Assembly (NCBI GenBank): GCA_963920635.1
Contig: OY987298.1
Coordinates: forward strand, 106,087,309-106,151,308
Length of the DNA: 64,000 nt
From: Pseudeuparius sepicola
Taxonomy: Eukaryota; Arthropoda; Insecta; Coleoptera; Anthribidae
Direction of reading: 5' to 3'
The position numbers and the translations under genes were made by a program. The notes below the pieces were generated by a model that saw only the letters and a program-made list of their open reading frames with translations, was not told the DNA's origin and ran no database searches. Positions 13,060 to 23,690 of this stretch are shown here, one piece after another; the first letter of the stretch is position 1; every line of letters begins with the position of its first letter.

Positions 13060-14753
13060 TAGGGGAATGTGGGGCAATATGGGGTACCTACTTAATTTCA
13101 TAGCCCCATATTTCTGGGATATATAAATGAAATAATTATATATTTATATTTACAGGTAGTTAGATATGTTCAGTAACATTAGTAACATTTTGTATAACGG
13201 AATCAGTAACTTAGTTTTAACTTTTCTGGACTTTTATGAAAATTGCGCTTTGCCCCGTTTTGCCCCGTATGCGGGGTATAATGAGGTACCAAGAGGGGTA
13301 AAATGGGGTAGTACAATAATGCTTTAAAATAGTGAGTTTTTGGTGAATTAAAGAGACGTTTCTCCAAAATGTTTTATTAAGCAAACAGTAATCTTTAAAT
13401 TAAAAAAAAATAAAAACGTAAAAACATGAAAATGTTAGTTTTCCGTATATATCGTTTCGCGATCTAAACAAATTAAACAATATTCAGGTTGATTCAGTTT
13501 TATTCTGGGACACTTCAACGGGGGTGATGTAAAATCAAAATATTATTATTTTGTGTCAAAACTTTTTATTTACAGCCGCTTCGTTTTTGAGATACAGGTT
13601 GTTTGAATTCTCAAAAATTTTAACATTTTATTTTTATTTTTCCAACCGTTAAAGGTATTTAAACGAAATTTGGTACATGCATTGATCAAGTGTCACAAAA
13701 TATGATAATACCAAGATACACTACATTTGTTTTATCAAGAAAAATACTGACACGGCCCTGTAGAGCTTTTTTTTCTTCCAAGCAAAAATCGTCTCTTGGC
13801 ATTTTTTGTATCTGCCATAGTTTCACGGTACCTAAATTTACATTTTTGTTCAGTACTGGCCAAAGAGAAATCTAAAATGAAATTTTTTCAAATTAAATTA
13901 TTTTTTGCATTCCATAAAAGCAATAAAAGATAAATTGATTTTCCCGTAGAACTTCGGCAGATACAAAAAAAGTCAAGAGACAGTTTTTGCTTAGAATAAC
14001 GAATAATATTCAAGGGTATTGTATACCCATATCTCCGCCACTGGCTACATTTGGAACTTGGTATTACCGTATTTTGTGACACTGGATCAATGCATGCTGT
14101 GTTCAAAATTTCGTTTAATTATCTTTAACGGTTGGAAAAATAAAAAATAAAACGTTAAAATTTTTGACAATTTAAACATCCTGTATTTCGAAAACGAGGC
14201 GGCTGTGTATAAAAAGTTATTCACAAAATAGTCATATTTTATGATTTTCTATCAACTGTTGAAGTGTCCAAGAATAAAACTAAATTGCCTTGTAGGTATT
14301 TCAATAGGACATCCGGGTACGGTACACGGGTACCCGGGGTACCCCATTTTGCCCCATATCTAATACCCCATTTTGCCCCGACGCACGTTTTACAATAAAA
14401 TATAAATAAAATTTGCAACGACAATTATTTTTCGATAAAATGATTTAGATTAATCATACTTGATAATAAGTTTAATTAAGCAATAAAACTCACATCGAAA
14501 ATCGTATAAAAACTGTATTTATCTTGGAAAAACGTATACACAAGTTTTAAAACACGGGAGCTGTTGTACTCCCAACAATAGCTATGTATACCTACTCACT
14601 GAATTGACTTGACCGGGGGCGTGGTCTTGCATCGAAAAGAGGTGGAAGGGGCACATGTGGATTTGAAATTTGGCTGCTTCAGTTAGGCTGTATCTAGTAA
14701 AAATACTCGTACCCCGTTATACCCCGGTACCCCATATTGCCCGCATTCCCCTA
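13060..14753. mobile_element. TA-flanked TIR element with repeated G/C-rich motif (element C)
   Basis: The termini are TAGGGGAATGTGGGGCAATA and the complement of TAGGGGAATGCGGGCAATAT, followed on both inner sides by GGGGTACC. TA lies at each end, as expected for a TA target duplication. Variants of TACCCCATTTTGCCCC recur just inside both ends (13249-13313 and 14322-14383). No transposase frame survives; the middle is occupied by a foldback sequence. The architecture (TIR motif repeated subterminally, TA flanks) matches the elements at 16884, 20877 and 52196. Confidence 0.75.
13497..14280. mobile_element. Foldback sequence nested in element C
   Basis: The left arm (13497 to about 13860) and right arm (about 13905-14280) are inverted copies with moderate divergence, beginning GTTTTATTCTGGGACACTTC on the left. 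Each arm contains GAGATACAGG-like and TTTTTTGTATCTGCC segments that also occur in the mariner-like 5' region at 49872-50300. The short open frames in the two arms are therefore non-coding shadows. Confidence 0.7.
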
Positions 14754-15690
14754 CCTAACTAACACGAGTTGTAATTGCATTACAACTCGGATTATGTAGG
14801 TAAGTACTAAACTTTTCGATTTTCGCACGATTACATTTACTAGCATATTTGTTCCGTTTTGTTTGTTTCTGTGTTCCGTGCGTTTTCATTACAATGCGTT
14901 TTGCTTGCTTCCACTGCGACTGTGTTTACAATGTGTAAAGTTCAACTTATATAATTTTACCTAATAAATTATATAATTTTACCTAATATCTATTGATTAG
15001 ATTTTCTTCGGTCGTAACTCTTGAATAAATGTGAACAAATTCATCTGCTGTTAAAATAACTAGATAATGCATGTTGGTCATTGTTCCTCAATTGTCCACT
15101 ATATAGTCTTCACTAACTGCGGGATTTCAACTGGGTCTCCCCTCGAGTTAAACTAATAAAATTGCGGCGCATACATTTAATAATTTCCATTAATAAACAC
15201 ATATCCGCTGAGCAGTCTGCTTCATTATTCAATAAAGGGATTCAAATAAACGTTATAAGATGAAAACATTTTAGTTTGCGGATTATAAGTGCTAGATATA
15301 TCAGTGCCGTAGCGTGGTAATAATTAGTAATATAAAAGTACTCTGCAGAAATTTCTGGGAGGGCTATAGTGTTACGGGACGTTGCGCCGCCATAAAGGCT
15401 GCATGTTTACAATTCCATTATTCCATATAGCTTTTTTGACCGAATTCGTTGATATTTAGCACCCATGATAAATGCATCAAGGGCAACAACAATGGGTATA
15501 GATAGAAATGCTCTTTTCAGTTCCAACTTCAATGAAATCGTGTAGCCTTTTTAAAAATATTGGGTTTTCAAACTTAAGTCGGCACTATTGCTAACTTCGT
15601 TAGTATTGGAGCGACAAAGTTAGTTAAATAAAGCTCTATTTTTTCAAATCGGACACCTAATATAAAATATTCTCAATCTATATGAAACTG
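14754..15690. other. Intergenic DNA
   Basis: No gene is recognised. A 22-base direct duplication containing TTATATAATTTTACCTAAT lies at about 14946-14989. Confidence 0.45.
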
Positions 15691-15691
15691 A

Positions 15692-15785
15692 ATTCTGAAC
15701 AAAAATATTGTCCTATGACATTTTATCCTAAAATGAAAATTCTGAACAAAAATATTGTCCTATGACATTTTATCCTAAAATAAAA
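15692..15785. repeat. 47-bp tandem duplication
   Basis: Two adjacent copies of a 47-base unit starting ATTCTGAACAAAAATATTG, almost identical, indicate a recent local duplication. Confidence 0.85.
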
Positions 15786-15847
15786 AATGACAAAGCAATT
15801 GGTGAGAAGTTCGTGCAATAATTTATTGAGATTGCTTAGAAGGTGTA

Positions 15848-16150
15848 TTTCTGTTTGTAAAGTAAATAGTTTGTATTTGAGTAGTGATATTGTGAAAGTG
15901 TTTTATCGTTTTTTGATTGTTGCTATTTATTGAGTTTATCAATTTGTTATAACGTTAATCGGCTTCTTCTGCAAAAGAAACGAAATGATTTACCGTGGTT
16001 TCTGTTTGTAAAGTAAATAGTTTGTATTTGAGTAGTGATATTGTGAAAGTGTTTTATCGTTTTTTGATTGTTGCTATTTATTGAGTTTATCAATTTGTTA
16101 TAACGTTAATCGGCTTCTTCTGCAAAAGAAACCAAATGATTTACCGTGGT
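15848..16150. repeat. 151-bp tandem duplication at the end of the env remnant
   Basis: Two copies of a 151-base unit starting TTTCTGTTTGTAAAG lie head to tail. By eye they differ at about one base (ACGAAATG against ACCAAATG). The second copy includes the last codons of the minus-strand env remnant. Confidence 0.9.
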
Positions 16151-16306
16151 TAATAGTTTTTCTTGATTGTTCTCAAGAGCATGGATATTTTGCATAATAA
16201 AGACTTTGTCGTCATTATCTAAATTTCCTGTAATAAATTTAACTGTTTCTCCTATTCCATCGATTAATCCTCTTTTTGCACTCGGCCTTACTACTTTGTT
16301 TTCCAA
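16106..16306 (-). pseudogene. Errantivirus-type env fragment
   Basis: A 66-codon minus-strand frame contains a Lys-Arg-Gly step followed by LIDGIGETVKFITGNLD. This resembles the cleavage/fusion-peptide neighbourhood of the F-like envelope proteins of gypsy-type errantiviruses. It is the only recognisable env piece, a small fraction of a normal env, and it has neither signal peptide nor transmembrane segment. It lies downstream (minus-strand sense) of the integrase remnant at 17809-18141, the order expected for gag-pol-env. It is clearly dead. Assignment rests on this short motif plus position. Confidence 0.6.
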
Positions 16307-16883
16307 AGTTTCATAATACGAGTATAGGTACTGGTATTGCGCTAATTGATTATTGATAAGATGATCTCTTGAATTGTTTAGGAGTGCGAAGTCTACCTAC
16401 TAGTATATATAGGTTCTTTAGAGAAAGGTCTATAAAATTGTCAGGTTAAGGTTTACGATAAATTTGTGGTGGTGGTCAATAGTTTGGAATTTGTCAATAT
16501 CCTCTTGATAAAAGCCATTATTATTCAGTGTGTACTTTTGAAGTGCTTGGTTGATTGTCCTGTAATGAAATGTTTTGTCTAAGTCTTTTGAGTTGTCTTA
16601 TGTGTGTATTGGTGGGTCTGTTCTTGCCTGTTTTCCTATAATTTTTATGTTAATGGCGTTTTTTACTTTAATGCTTTGATAAGGGAGGTGGATTTTGTTT
16701 CGCGTTATTTTATTAGCGTAAACAGTTTGGTTAGGTTGAATATTTACGTCAGAGGTTTCAAAGTTTTTGTTTCGATTTTCGAGGATTTTCGTATGTTTTT
16801 CGTGCTTTTTTCGATATAGGTACGTGCTCAATGAAAGGGGTTATTTCTTGTTTTCTTTTAAAATTGTAAGTTTCGTAAAGGGT

Positions 16884-17774
16884 TAGATGAAAGTACCCTA
16901 ATATGAGACCACAGTACATTTTGTTCTGTATTTTGTCCTATAATATATTACTATGCGCAAACTAACGTCCAATACGTTTAATGTAGTCTCTATTTTCACT
17001 GCAGTTTATGTAGTATTGCCAAATATTAACAGTTGTTGCGTAAATGAGAATTATGAAAATCCAGGTTTAACAGAAACACTACTTGCTACAAAATAATTTT
17101 TATTTCAAAAACATTAAGAGAATATCAAATTAACCTAGTATAAAACAATTTAGATACAAAACACTTGACAAACTTAACATGTTCCTAATATGAGACAGTC
17201 TCATATTAAGGATTAGCAAAAATACTACTTACCACAAAATAATTTTTATTTCAAAAACATTAAATGAATATCAACTTAACACAGTATACAACTCTTTAAT
17301 TATTTAACACTTGATATTCTATTGAAATTATTAGTAATTGGATGAAGCGAGCCTCCTTATATGAGATATCCTATATTAGGAACACTGGGGTGTCTCATAT
17401 TAGGAATCCGATGTACATATCATAGAATTTTTTGCCATCGTTAACAAATGTTATTAAATGCGTTATATAACTACTCTAATTATAAAATAACTTTTATTCA
17501 ATACATCAAGCTACAAAAATATATTAAACACTTAAAACGTTATTCCGAATTACAGGGTAACCGAAGCTCTTTAAAAGTTTGTGCACGTACGGTTGAGGTA
17601 AACAATGCCGTTCTTAACCTAAAAATTTAGATGAGCTAGACACTGCACTACATGTGGCGACTTATACCATTAGTGATTATTTAAGACAATGCCACCTAGA
17701 TGGAGCCTCTTTCTTTAGGAGTAAGTGTGGGGTCTCATATTGGGAACTGTCTCATATTAGGGTACTTTCCTCTA
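16884..17774. mobile_element. TA-flanked TIR element with repeated CCTAATATGAGAC motif (element A)
   Basis: The ends read TAGATGAAAGTACCCTAATA and the complement of TAGAGGAAAGTACCCTAATA, one mismatch apart, with TA at each extremity. The motif CCTAATATGAGAC, in direct and inverted form, recurs at 17186-17217, 17355-17408 and 17733-17760. Inside, a segment with AAAATAATTTTTATTTC is directly repeated (about 17099 and 17234). No transposase frame is visible. The element lies between the env and integrase remnants of the minus-strand errantivirus, so it inserted after that virus. Confidence 0.8.
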
Positions 17775-17808
17775 CTGAGAATGGAGAGTAGCCTGTAGCA
17801 GAGTGAAT

Positions 17809-18141
17809 TCATTGGTTGTAGACGGTAGTGCAGGTTGTCATTAAGTTACGGGATGTTTCAACTTTATTTTGGTCTTTTAGTATTCGTATTTTTTCGATTA
17901 GAGTAGAGTGGAATCTTTCGACGGGGCTGTTAGAATTGGGATTATTTATTGTAATAAAGTGAATTAATAAATAAAATGAGTCTAAAATCGTTAAGAAATG
18001 TGTTTTCATGCACGAGAAGATATCAATGTGAACCATCGAATTGATAAGTACAATGGAAGTCGCACAGGTGTGATTTTCATTGTTGTTTGGGGCAGCCAAC
18101 TCTAGAGAGAGATAGATTTTAAATGACAATAAGTAAGACAA
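17809..18141 (-). pseudogene. Gypsy/errantivirus integrase C-terminal core fragment
   Basis: A 110-codon minus-strand frame contains [19 protein letters not shown], which matches the segment around the catalytic Glu of gypsy-group integrases (N-S-P-V-E-R-F/H). The N-terminal half of the frame is out of register with an integrase core and only the C-terminal third is convincing. It belongs with the RNase H/zinc-finger pieces at 19318-20345, but more than 1.1 kb of poorly readable DNA separates them. Confidence 0.75.
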
Positions 18142-19317
18142 GGACGCGTAATGAACGTGTCAGCTGATTCAGGCAAAGGAGGTATATAGGGTTGTTGCAT
18201 ATTAATGGCCGAATTTAATGGACATGTTCCGTAATTCTCTTTATTGTATGATCTGTATTCCGAAATTCGGGGCTTGTTTGTAGGAATGAGAATTTTTCTA
18301 TATAACCACAATAATTATGTAAATATTGCACAGAAAAAAGTAGTGAATTGATTTAAAAAAATTACATGGCAATTTTATGTACCTGGAAGTAAATGGAGAC
18401 AAATAAAATACAAATTCCAAAATAAAAGTTTATTTTAAAATAAAGGCGACAAAATATCTAGGATAAGGCGTACATTTTCAACTTTAATTACTTATCTTAA
18501 CTGATTTATTAATTTTAAAATTCAATTTAATAGGAAAAGCATCTAAGACAGGTAGCTTTTACATATGTTTATATAATTTTTAATGTTTAGGCATCTAACA
18601 CAAAGAATTACAAATAAGAAAAATTTATTGAGAGCGATTTCATAGAGAATTTTGGGCAGCGCAAACTTATCATGACTTGGAAAATAAAAAACTGTACTTT
18701 TAAGTTTGCGCTGCCCAAAATTCTCTATGAAATCGCTCTCAATAAAATGTTGACTACAAATGCAAGTCAATACTTGAAGACAGTACAAAATTTTTCCTTT
18801 TTATTGCTGCAATCCACTTGTCTCTAATATCACCTTATCTCTTGGAAAACTGCAAAGTTATTAGCAAAGATTTTTAAGACTTACGAATGAAAAGAAACCC
18901 CACTATTCTTATTCTTTCCGCCCCGTTTGGTACATCCAAATACACAACAGGAGTTGATCCTCTTTTTTGTAATTTACAACTTAAACAGAGGGAATATAGC
19001 CACATAGCTAAATTAAATTTTCTCTCCGATCTGAAAATAATATTAAACCAAATACCAACTAAGAAAACTACATGCCGTTTTATACGAAACTGCCACCACG
19101 ACACGAACTCAAATAAATAATACAATAATTACTCGTATTGGGACTTGGGAACGGATCTTTATTTAGGAGATCCGTTGACTTGGGACAGAAGGAAAATGAC
19201 ATTTGACAACGGAACTCGTTTGAAGCACAGGACACAAAAATATAAAGTTAGGACAAACACAAACACCTCTTTTGTGTTATGTGGTTTTTGCCAGAATCAG
19301 CTGATTTATTTACTATT
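18142..19317. other. Poorly readable stretch inside the errantivirus remnant
   Basis: I cannot read a continuous integrase core across this interval. A strong hairpin lies at 18624-18746. A minus-strand frame at 18874-19125 ends at CGTAAGT, a donor-like sequence, but has no recognisable domain. An insertion or rearrangement within pol is likely. Confidence 0.4.
18624..18746. repeat. Hairpin with 46-bp matched arms
   Basis: 18624-18669 (TTTATTGAGAGCGATTTCAT and onward) is the exact complement of 18701-18746, with a 31-base loop. The arms show no mismatches by eye. It may be a tiny MITE or a structured RNA; no target duplication is clear. Confidence 0.85.
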
Positions 19318-20345
19318 TCACTTACTCAAGTTTGGCTGCCAGTTTCTCTCTCTACACTCCTTGCATCTACTTGTCAATTCAATTATATGCACTGTAACAT
19401 GTTTTTTTCCTAATAATGGTCCTTGTAATTCTACTTTATAAGGGTGACATTCATATTTTGCTGTTAAACATATTATATCGCATTTATTTATGTAGTCGAA
19501 AATGTGGTTTTTCATGTTTGGCCAATAATATCTGTTTTTTAGTTGATTGTAAGTTTCTAGGATCCCGTTATGGTTAGAGGTGTGCTATTCTTGAACTATT
19601 TTAATTTGTTCTTCTTTATCTCCTATATCTTTCAGGTCGTTTGTAGCAATAGTTATTTTGGCGGTGTTGTTAAGTAAGGTTTTTGATTTTTTGCAAAGGG
19701 TGTAGGTGTAGCGTATTTTTTGTTCTGTTGTGAAAACGTAAGTGACTTGGTCTGGCTTTATAATTTCTTTGAGTAGTTTTGTAATAACGTTTTCAAGATT
19801 TTTGGGACGGATAGTGACGGAATAATGATTTTTTGTTGTGAATTTCGTTTGGAACTTTATCGAGTACCTATTGTTTGCCAAAGTTTATTATAATACGGTT
19901 ATTAAAGTGATTGATTGGAGATTCCGCGATAGATAGTATTAAACCATCGTCTTCGTTAGTGGAATTTACTGTGGTCGCAGGAAAGATTTTTGCACATTTT
20001 TCGTTTATTATATCATCGATTTCGAGAGCGTCCGGGACAACATTTTCTTTGCCTTTTTTGTACACGATATCAGAGTTAAATTCCTCTAATTTGATTTTCC
20101 AACGTGCGAGCCTGGTATTTGGTTCCTTTATTTTTGATAGCCAAACTGAGGGGTTATGGCCTGTTTCAATTATAAAATGTACACCGTATAAGTAGGTGCG
20201 GAAATGTTTATTTGAGTCTAATATTGCTAATAATTATTTCTCTGAATTTAAGGTGCGTGAATAATAAGCGATTGGTTTATTGTCTTGTGATATTTTTTTT
20301 ATTGCTATACTTGAAGCGTCGGTGGTAAATTTGAATGTCTTTTTA
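19318..20345 (-). pseudogene. Gypsy/errantivirus pol fragment: RNase H to integrase zinc finger
   Basis: Read on the minus strand, a TDAS segment (about 20325-20336, RNase H catalytic Asp region) is followed by a Y-S-R-T-L-N block and by KKGKENVVPDAL near 20040, the usual end of a gypsy RNase H. A connecting region (19585-19881) leads to a degenerate HHCC zinc-finger region, of which NHIFDYINKCDI near 19490 is recognisable. Stops and frameshifts break it repeatedly. Upstream it is joined directly to gag sequence, so protease and reverse transcriptase are missing. Function in a live element would be RNA removal and integration; this copy cannot do either. Confidence 0.75.
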
Positions 20346-20351
20346 AAATCT

Positions 20352-20700
20352 GGGTATTACAATATCGGTGAATTGATTGTTTATACCTTCGCAAAAGGTT
20401 TTTAAGTCTTGTTCTTGATATAACGTCTTTTTGAATGCCTAAGCGTCTTTATTGTTTTCGTGTATATGTACATGTTGTAAGAGGTCATTTCATGCAATAG
20501 TAACCCTATTATGATACTCGTCATAGTTTTCGTTTCTAAGCTAAACTGTGATGCGAAGCGTTGATATTAAAATATCCTCGCTTCTTTTGTCACCATATTT
20601 TTGTAAAAAAGCTTGACGTACTTCTGGCCAAAGAGTTTTTTTATGGAAATTTAGGTAATCACGAGCTTCACCTTTTTTGAAATTATATTTCATTTAGAAT
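20352..20700 (-). pseudogene. Errantivirus/gypsy gag C-terminal fragment
   Basis: The minus strand, read through several stop codons, gives LWPEVRQAFLQKYGDKRSED near 20620 and KTFCEGINNQFTDIVIP near 20370, similar in style to gypsy-group gag capsid C-terminal regions. It runs straight into the RNase H segment without any protease or reverse transcriptase between them, which shows an internal deletion. Family assignment is by eye and moderate. Confidence 0.5.
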
Positions 20701-20876
20701 GTCTTGAGTTGAGTTGAGTTTCAGTTAGGGAATTAGCAATAAATTGAATTAAGTTATCTAGGGCTGTTACGTTCATAATTGACGTTTAAGCCCAAATATT
20801 AAAAATAGGTAAATCTCGATTATTGTCATTATCTTATTAGTTAAATCGTGCTTGAAGGCTCCTTAAAAATAAGTAG

Positions 20877-21796
20877 TAGAGGAAAGTCGCCTAATTTCGG
20901 ATGGTTTCTTAATTTCGGATAGTGGTTTATCTAAGAAGCCATCTGTTGTTTTAAATTGAAACCTCACCCTATACAATGCAAAAAGTCAAATTAAGCCCAC
21001 TATGCAATATTGTGGTGGTACAATCTCTCTCCATTAGATGGCAGCTCCAAACGTCTAAATTGCATGGCGGAGTTTTATGTTCAGTCGCGTTTTGAGCTGT
21101 GTCTATCTTTGAAATAATCGTTCCAGAATTTTGTGTTTGCGGCCTAGGTAAGTTAATATATTAATTAAGCCGGTATTCTAGTCACAATTAAACAGATTTC
21201 AAAAATAACAGTACTGCATTACTCTAACCTAAAAAGTGAAAAGGTCTCTAATTGGGTATAGTCTGAAGTTCCTAATTTCGGATACCAGAAACCCAAAATT
21301 CTGGCTTAATAAAATATGCTGGTTGCGAGTAAATTGTTTATTTTCAGAAAAAGTGACAGATCCATTGAAACTGGCTATTGTAATGAGGTCAGAGGAAAAC
21401 AAATGGGATACCTACCTATCCTAATGTCTCCAATTTTGTTTCGGCCCCGAAACATTGGAAATTACATCAAACAAGCTAATAAAGAAGCTAGAAAAAACGT
21501 ATGTGTGCTACTTTTGTCTAAATATATAGTTTTTACACTTGTAGAAAGTAGTCTCTTAATTTAGGATACAGTGTCCGAAATTAGGAACCTTTTTTCAGTC
21601 GCACCAAAATGGACCGAATTCATATACATTCGTTTTCTTGGAAAAAACAAATGTAGTAAAATTCTTTTGACAATAAATTTTGTTTCATTATAACACGTTG
21701 TATATGCTTATATGAAAAAATAAATAAAAAACACTTCTGTATAATAAATACTTAGTAAATTTAAAGTAGTATCCGAAATTCGGCGACTTTACCTTA
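20877..21796. mobile_element. TA-flanked TIR element with repeated CCTAATTTCGGAT motif (element B)
   Basis: The left end TAGAGGAAAGTCGCCTAATT and the complement of the right end TAAGGTAAAGTCGCCGAATT match apart from a few bases, with TA at the extremities. Variants of CCTAATTTCGGATA occur at about 20890, 20908, 21270, 21557, 21572 (inverted) and 21768 (inverted). No transposase frame is visible. The outer part of the TIR (GAGGAAAGT.) is shared with element A at 16884. Confidence 0.8.
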
Positions 21797-21984
21797 GGCC
21801 AATGGTAGTGAGAAACTGACCTGAAATTATTCATATAATTTTTGTCGTAACAGTATTGTTTTGGTTTTCTCTCGTCTGTAGAGTGGGGTGGGTCACACTG
21901 CCTTGGCAAACGACAATTGGGCCAACTTTGAACATAGCTACTGCACTCTATCGAAACGTAGTGAGCCTACAAAATTGTAAACGA

Positions 21985-22530
21985 TTAATTACGAGATTTG
22001 CACGGAAATAACTGGGTTACCTCTTTTACTGGGGGTTGTATTTTATTGTGTTTCCAGTGGCTAATGTTTTGGCCTGATTTTTGTTCTATTTCGTGGCCGG
22101 GTGTCTTGTGTTCATTTCTGTCTCCAGTTTTGCCATTTGTACTGCGAGATTGTGGGTTTTCGGCCATATTTTGCCCGTTGAAAACACTCAGATGTAAACA
22201 ATACTGACACTCGCGAGTCTCGCATTTTTCTGAGGAATGCTTACGTGTCTGACCCGGCGTAGGTTTCGCCTTAAATTTAGGCGCCTAGATACTCGATTGT
22301 CGTGTACGAAATGGTATTCCGACGGAGTTTGTTTTGTATACGATCGTGGCTGGCGTTTTTCGTCCGCCATGCTGCTGTTTTGGCAATGACGTCGGTGGCT
22401 GTCGGTCGTCGAACGGCTGTCGAGAGGCATGCGCGGTCAGTACGCACAGTGGCGTGCGCTTTTTAATGATCTGCGCGTGGGTGCGTTTGTTTTCGGGTGT
22501 CATTTTTGTGATTGCATCATGATAGGTTGT
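21985..22530 (-). other. GC-richer stretch with short minus-strand frames
   Basis: Overlapping minus-strand frames of 60-80 codons are rich in Arg, Lys, Gln and Pro. One contains QPRSYTKQTPSEYHF followed by an Arg-rich run, loosely like the basic C-terminus of some gypsy pol proteins. The similarity is too weak for a product call. It could be a further retroelement remnant. Confidence 0.25.
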
Positions 22531-23280
22531 CGGGTGAAGGGTTGATGATCCGTCGTCTTGTGCGGGATGTTTATTTGAGAGTTCTGTTACCCTTGAGTGG
22601 GTTTTAGGTAAGAAGTTGGAGCTCGAGAATGCTTGATGAAGTCGGCGCTACTGGAAATTGCCTGCGGTACTATTGTGTTTTGTTACTTTGTGGGTTGGCA
22701 ACATGGTTTGATATCGGGTTTCCTTTTTATCTGGAAAATTGGAGGGAATCTCGCTCTCTTCCGATTGAAAAGGTCGTCCTTGCAGCACACGTTTTTGGGA
22801 AGTCGCAGTTTTGGAGTTTGCGTTCGTCGGTTATTGCGAGTTTTTCGGATTCGTTAGCGACTTTCCCGTGTCAGGTGAGACACCATTTTGTGATTGAGGA
22901 AAGTTGAAGTGTTCTAATGAGATTTTCTCCTTTATAGCATAGATTTTGGGCGTCTGTAGAGGTCTCCTACATCAAGGAGCTACCTTTTAGCCACCCAACA
23001 TCATCGTAAACAATTTAGTTGGAATCAACTTGGGACTCGAGGAGTCTTTTTCTTTAGGGCTATTCTGTGGGGGGCTTCAAGTTTCCCCGTCAGACGTTTG
23101 AACAGGAGGAGCGTGACAGATTAAGCAGTCACAGACAGGTGAAGTTCAGGACCAGGTCTGCCGATCAGGTCAGTTGACAGATTGGACCTGCAGACTTTTG
23201 GAGTTCACTACGGTGTAGGCTAGGGTGCCTTCATCAGGGTACCCCTCGAACCATTCGGGGGCCCTCGGTAGCTAGCCAGC
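22531..23280. other. GC-richer non-coding stretch
   Basis: Overlapping plus-strand frames at 22629-22907 show no domain. The stretch from 22950 to 23280 is GC-richer and holds short CAGGT/AGGTCAG repeats and the (GCCA)n run near 23275. It may be the leader of the LTR-like segment that follows, but this is unproven. Confidence 0.3.
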
Positions 23281-23289
23281 CAGCCAGCA

Positions 23290-23690
23290 GAGTTGTTGGA
23301 ACTAATCCGAGCTTTTGGAGGTTACTGCAATCGTGACGTACCACTCAAAAATCACCACCGGAACGATTCAGATAAGCCACTTCATATTAATCTTGTTGTC
23401 CGCCCAAGTGTCATAGATTTAAGCGCACGGTATATCGCCTATTTTAGTCTTACATTATCGTTGAATATTTCTCAATTTAGTAAATTAATTGTTGCTCGAG
23501 GGTATAAAAGAGGGGTAATTTAGCAGGGTAACCTTACAGATATCTCTGCTCGCGCAACGGGCGTGACCATATTGTTAGGAAGTGATCACTTCTCTCTTAT
23601 TGCCTGTTTTTTATTTACAATAAAGTAAGGGTTATTTACCAAGCTTACCCCTTAGGCAGCGTTTTACTAGTACGTTTTTGGAAGCCAAAT
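23290..23690 (+). promoter_or_regulatory. LTR-like promoter/polyadenylation segment (possible solo LTR)
   Basis: The segment begins AGTTGTTGGAACTAATCC, a start reminiscent of AGT-initiated errantivirus LTRs. It contains a good TATA box (GGTATAAAAGAGG, about 23502) and then AATAAA at about 23621 in ACAATAAAGTAAGG. TATA then poly(A) signal within 120 bases is the U3-R-U5 layout. I found no partner copy in the window and no clear target duplication, so its borders are approximate and it could equally be a cellular promoter. Confidence 0.35.

Noticed and set aside
13690..14106. Two short opposite frames as small genes
   Set aside because: They are mirror images in the arms of a foldback element.
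22629..22907. Plus-strand overlapping frames as a membrane protein gene
   Set aside because: Two overlapping frames of similar length in different phases, hydrophobic by composition, without domain or splice support.
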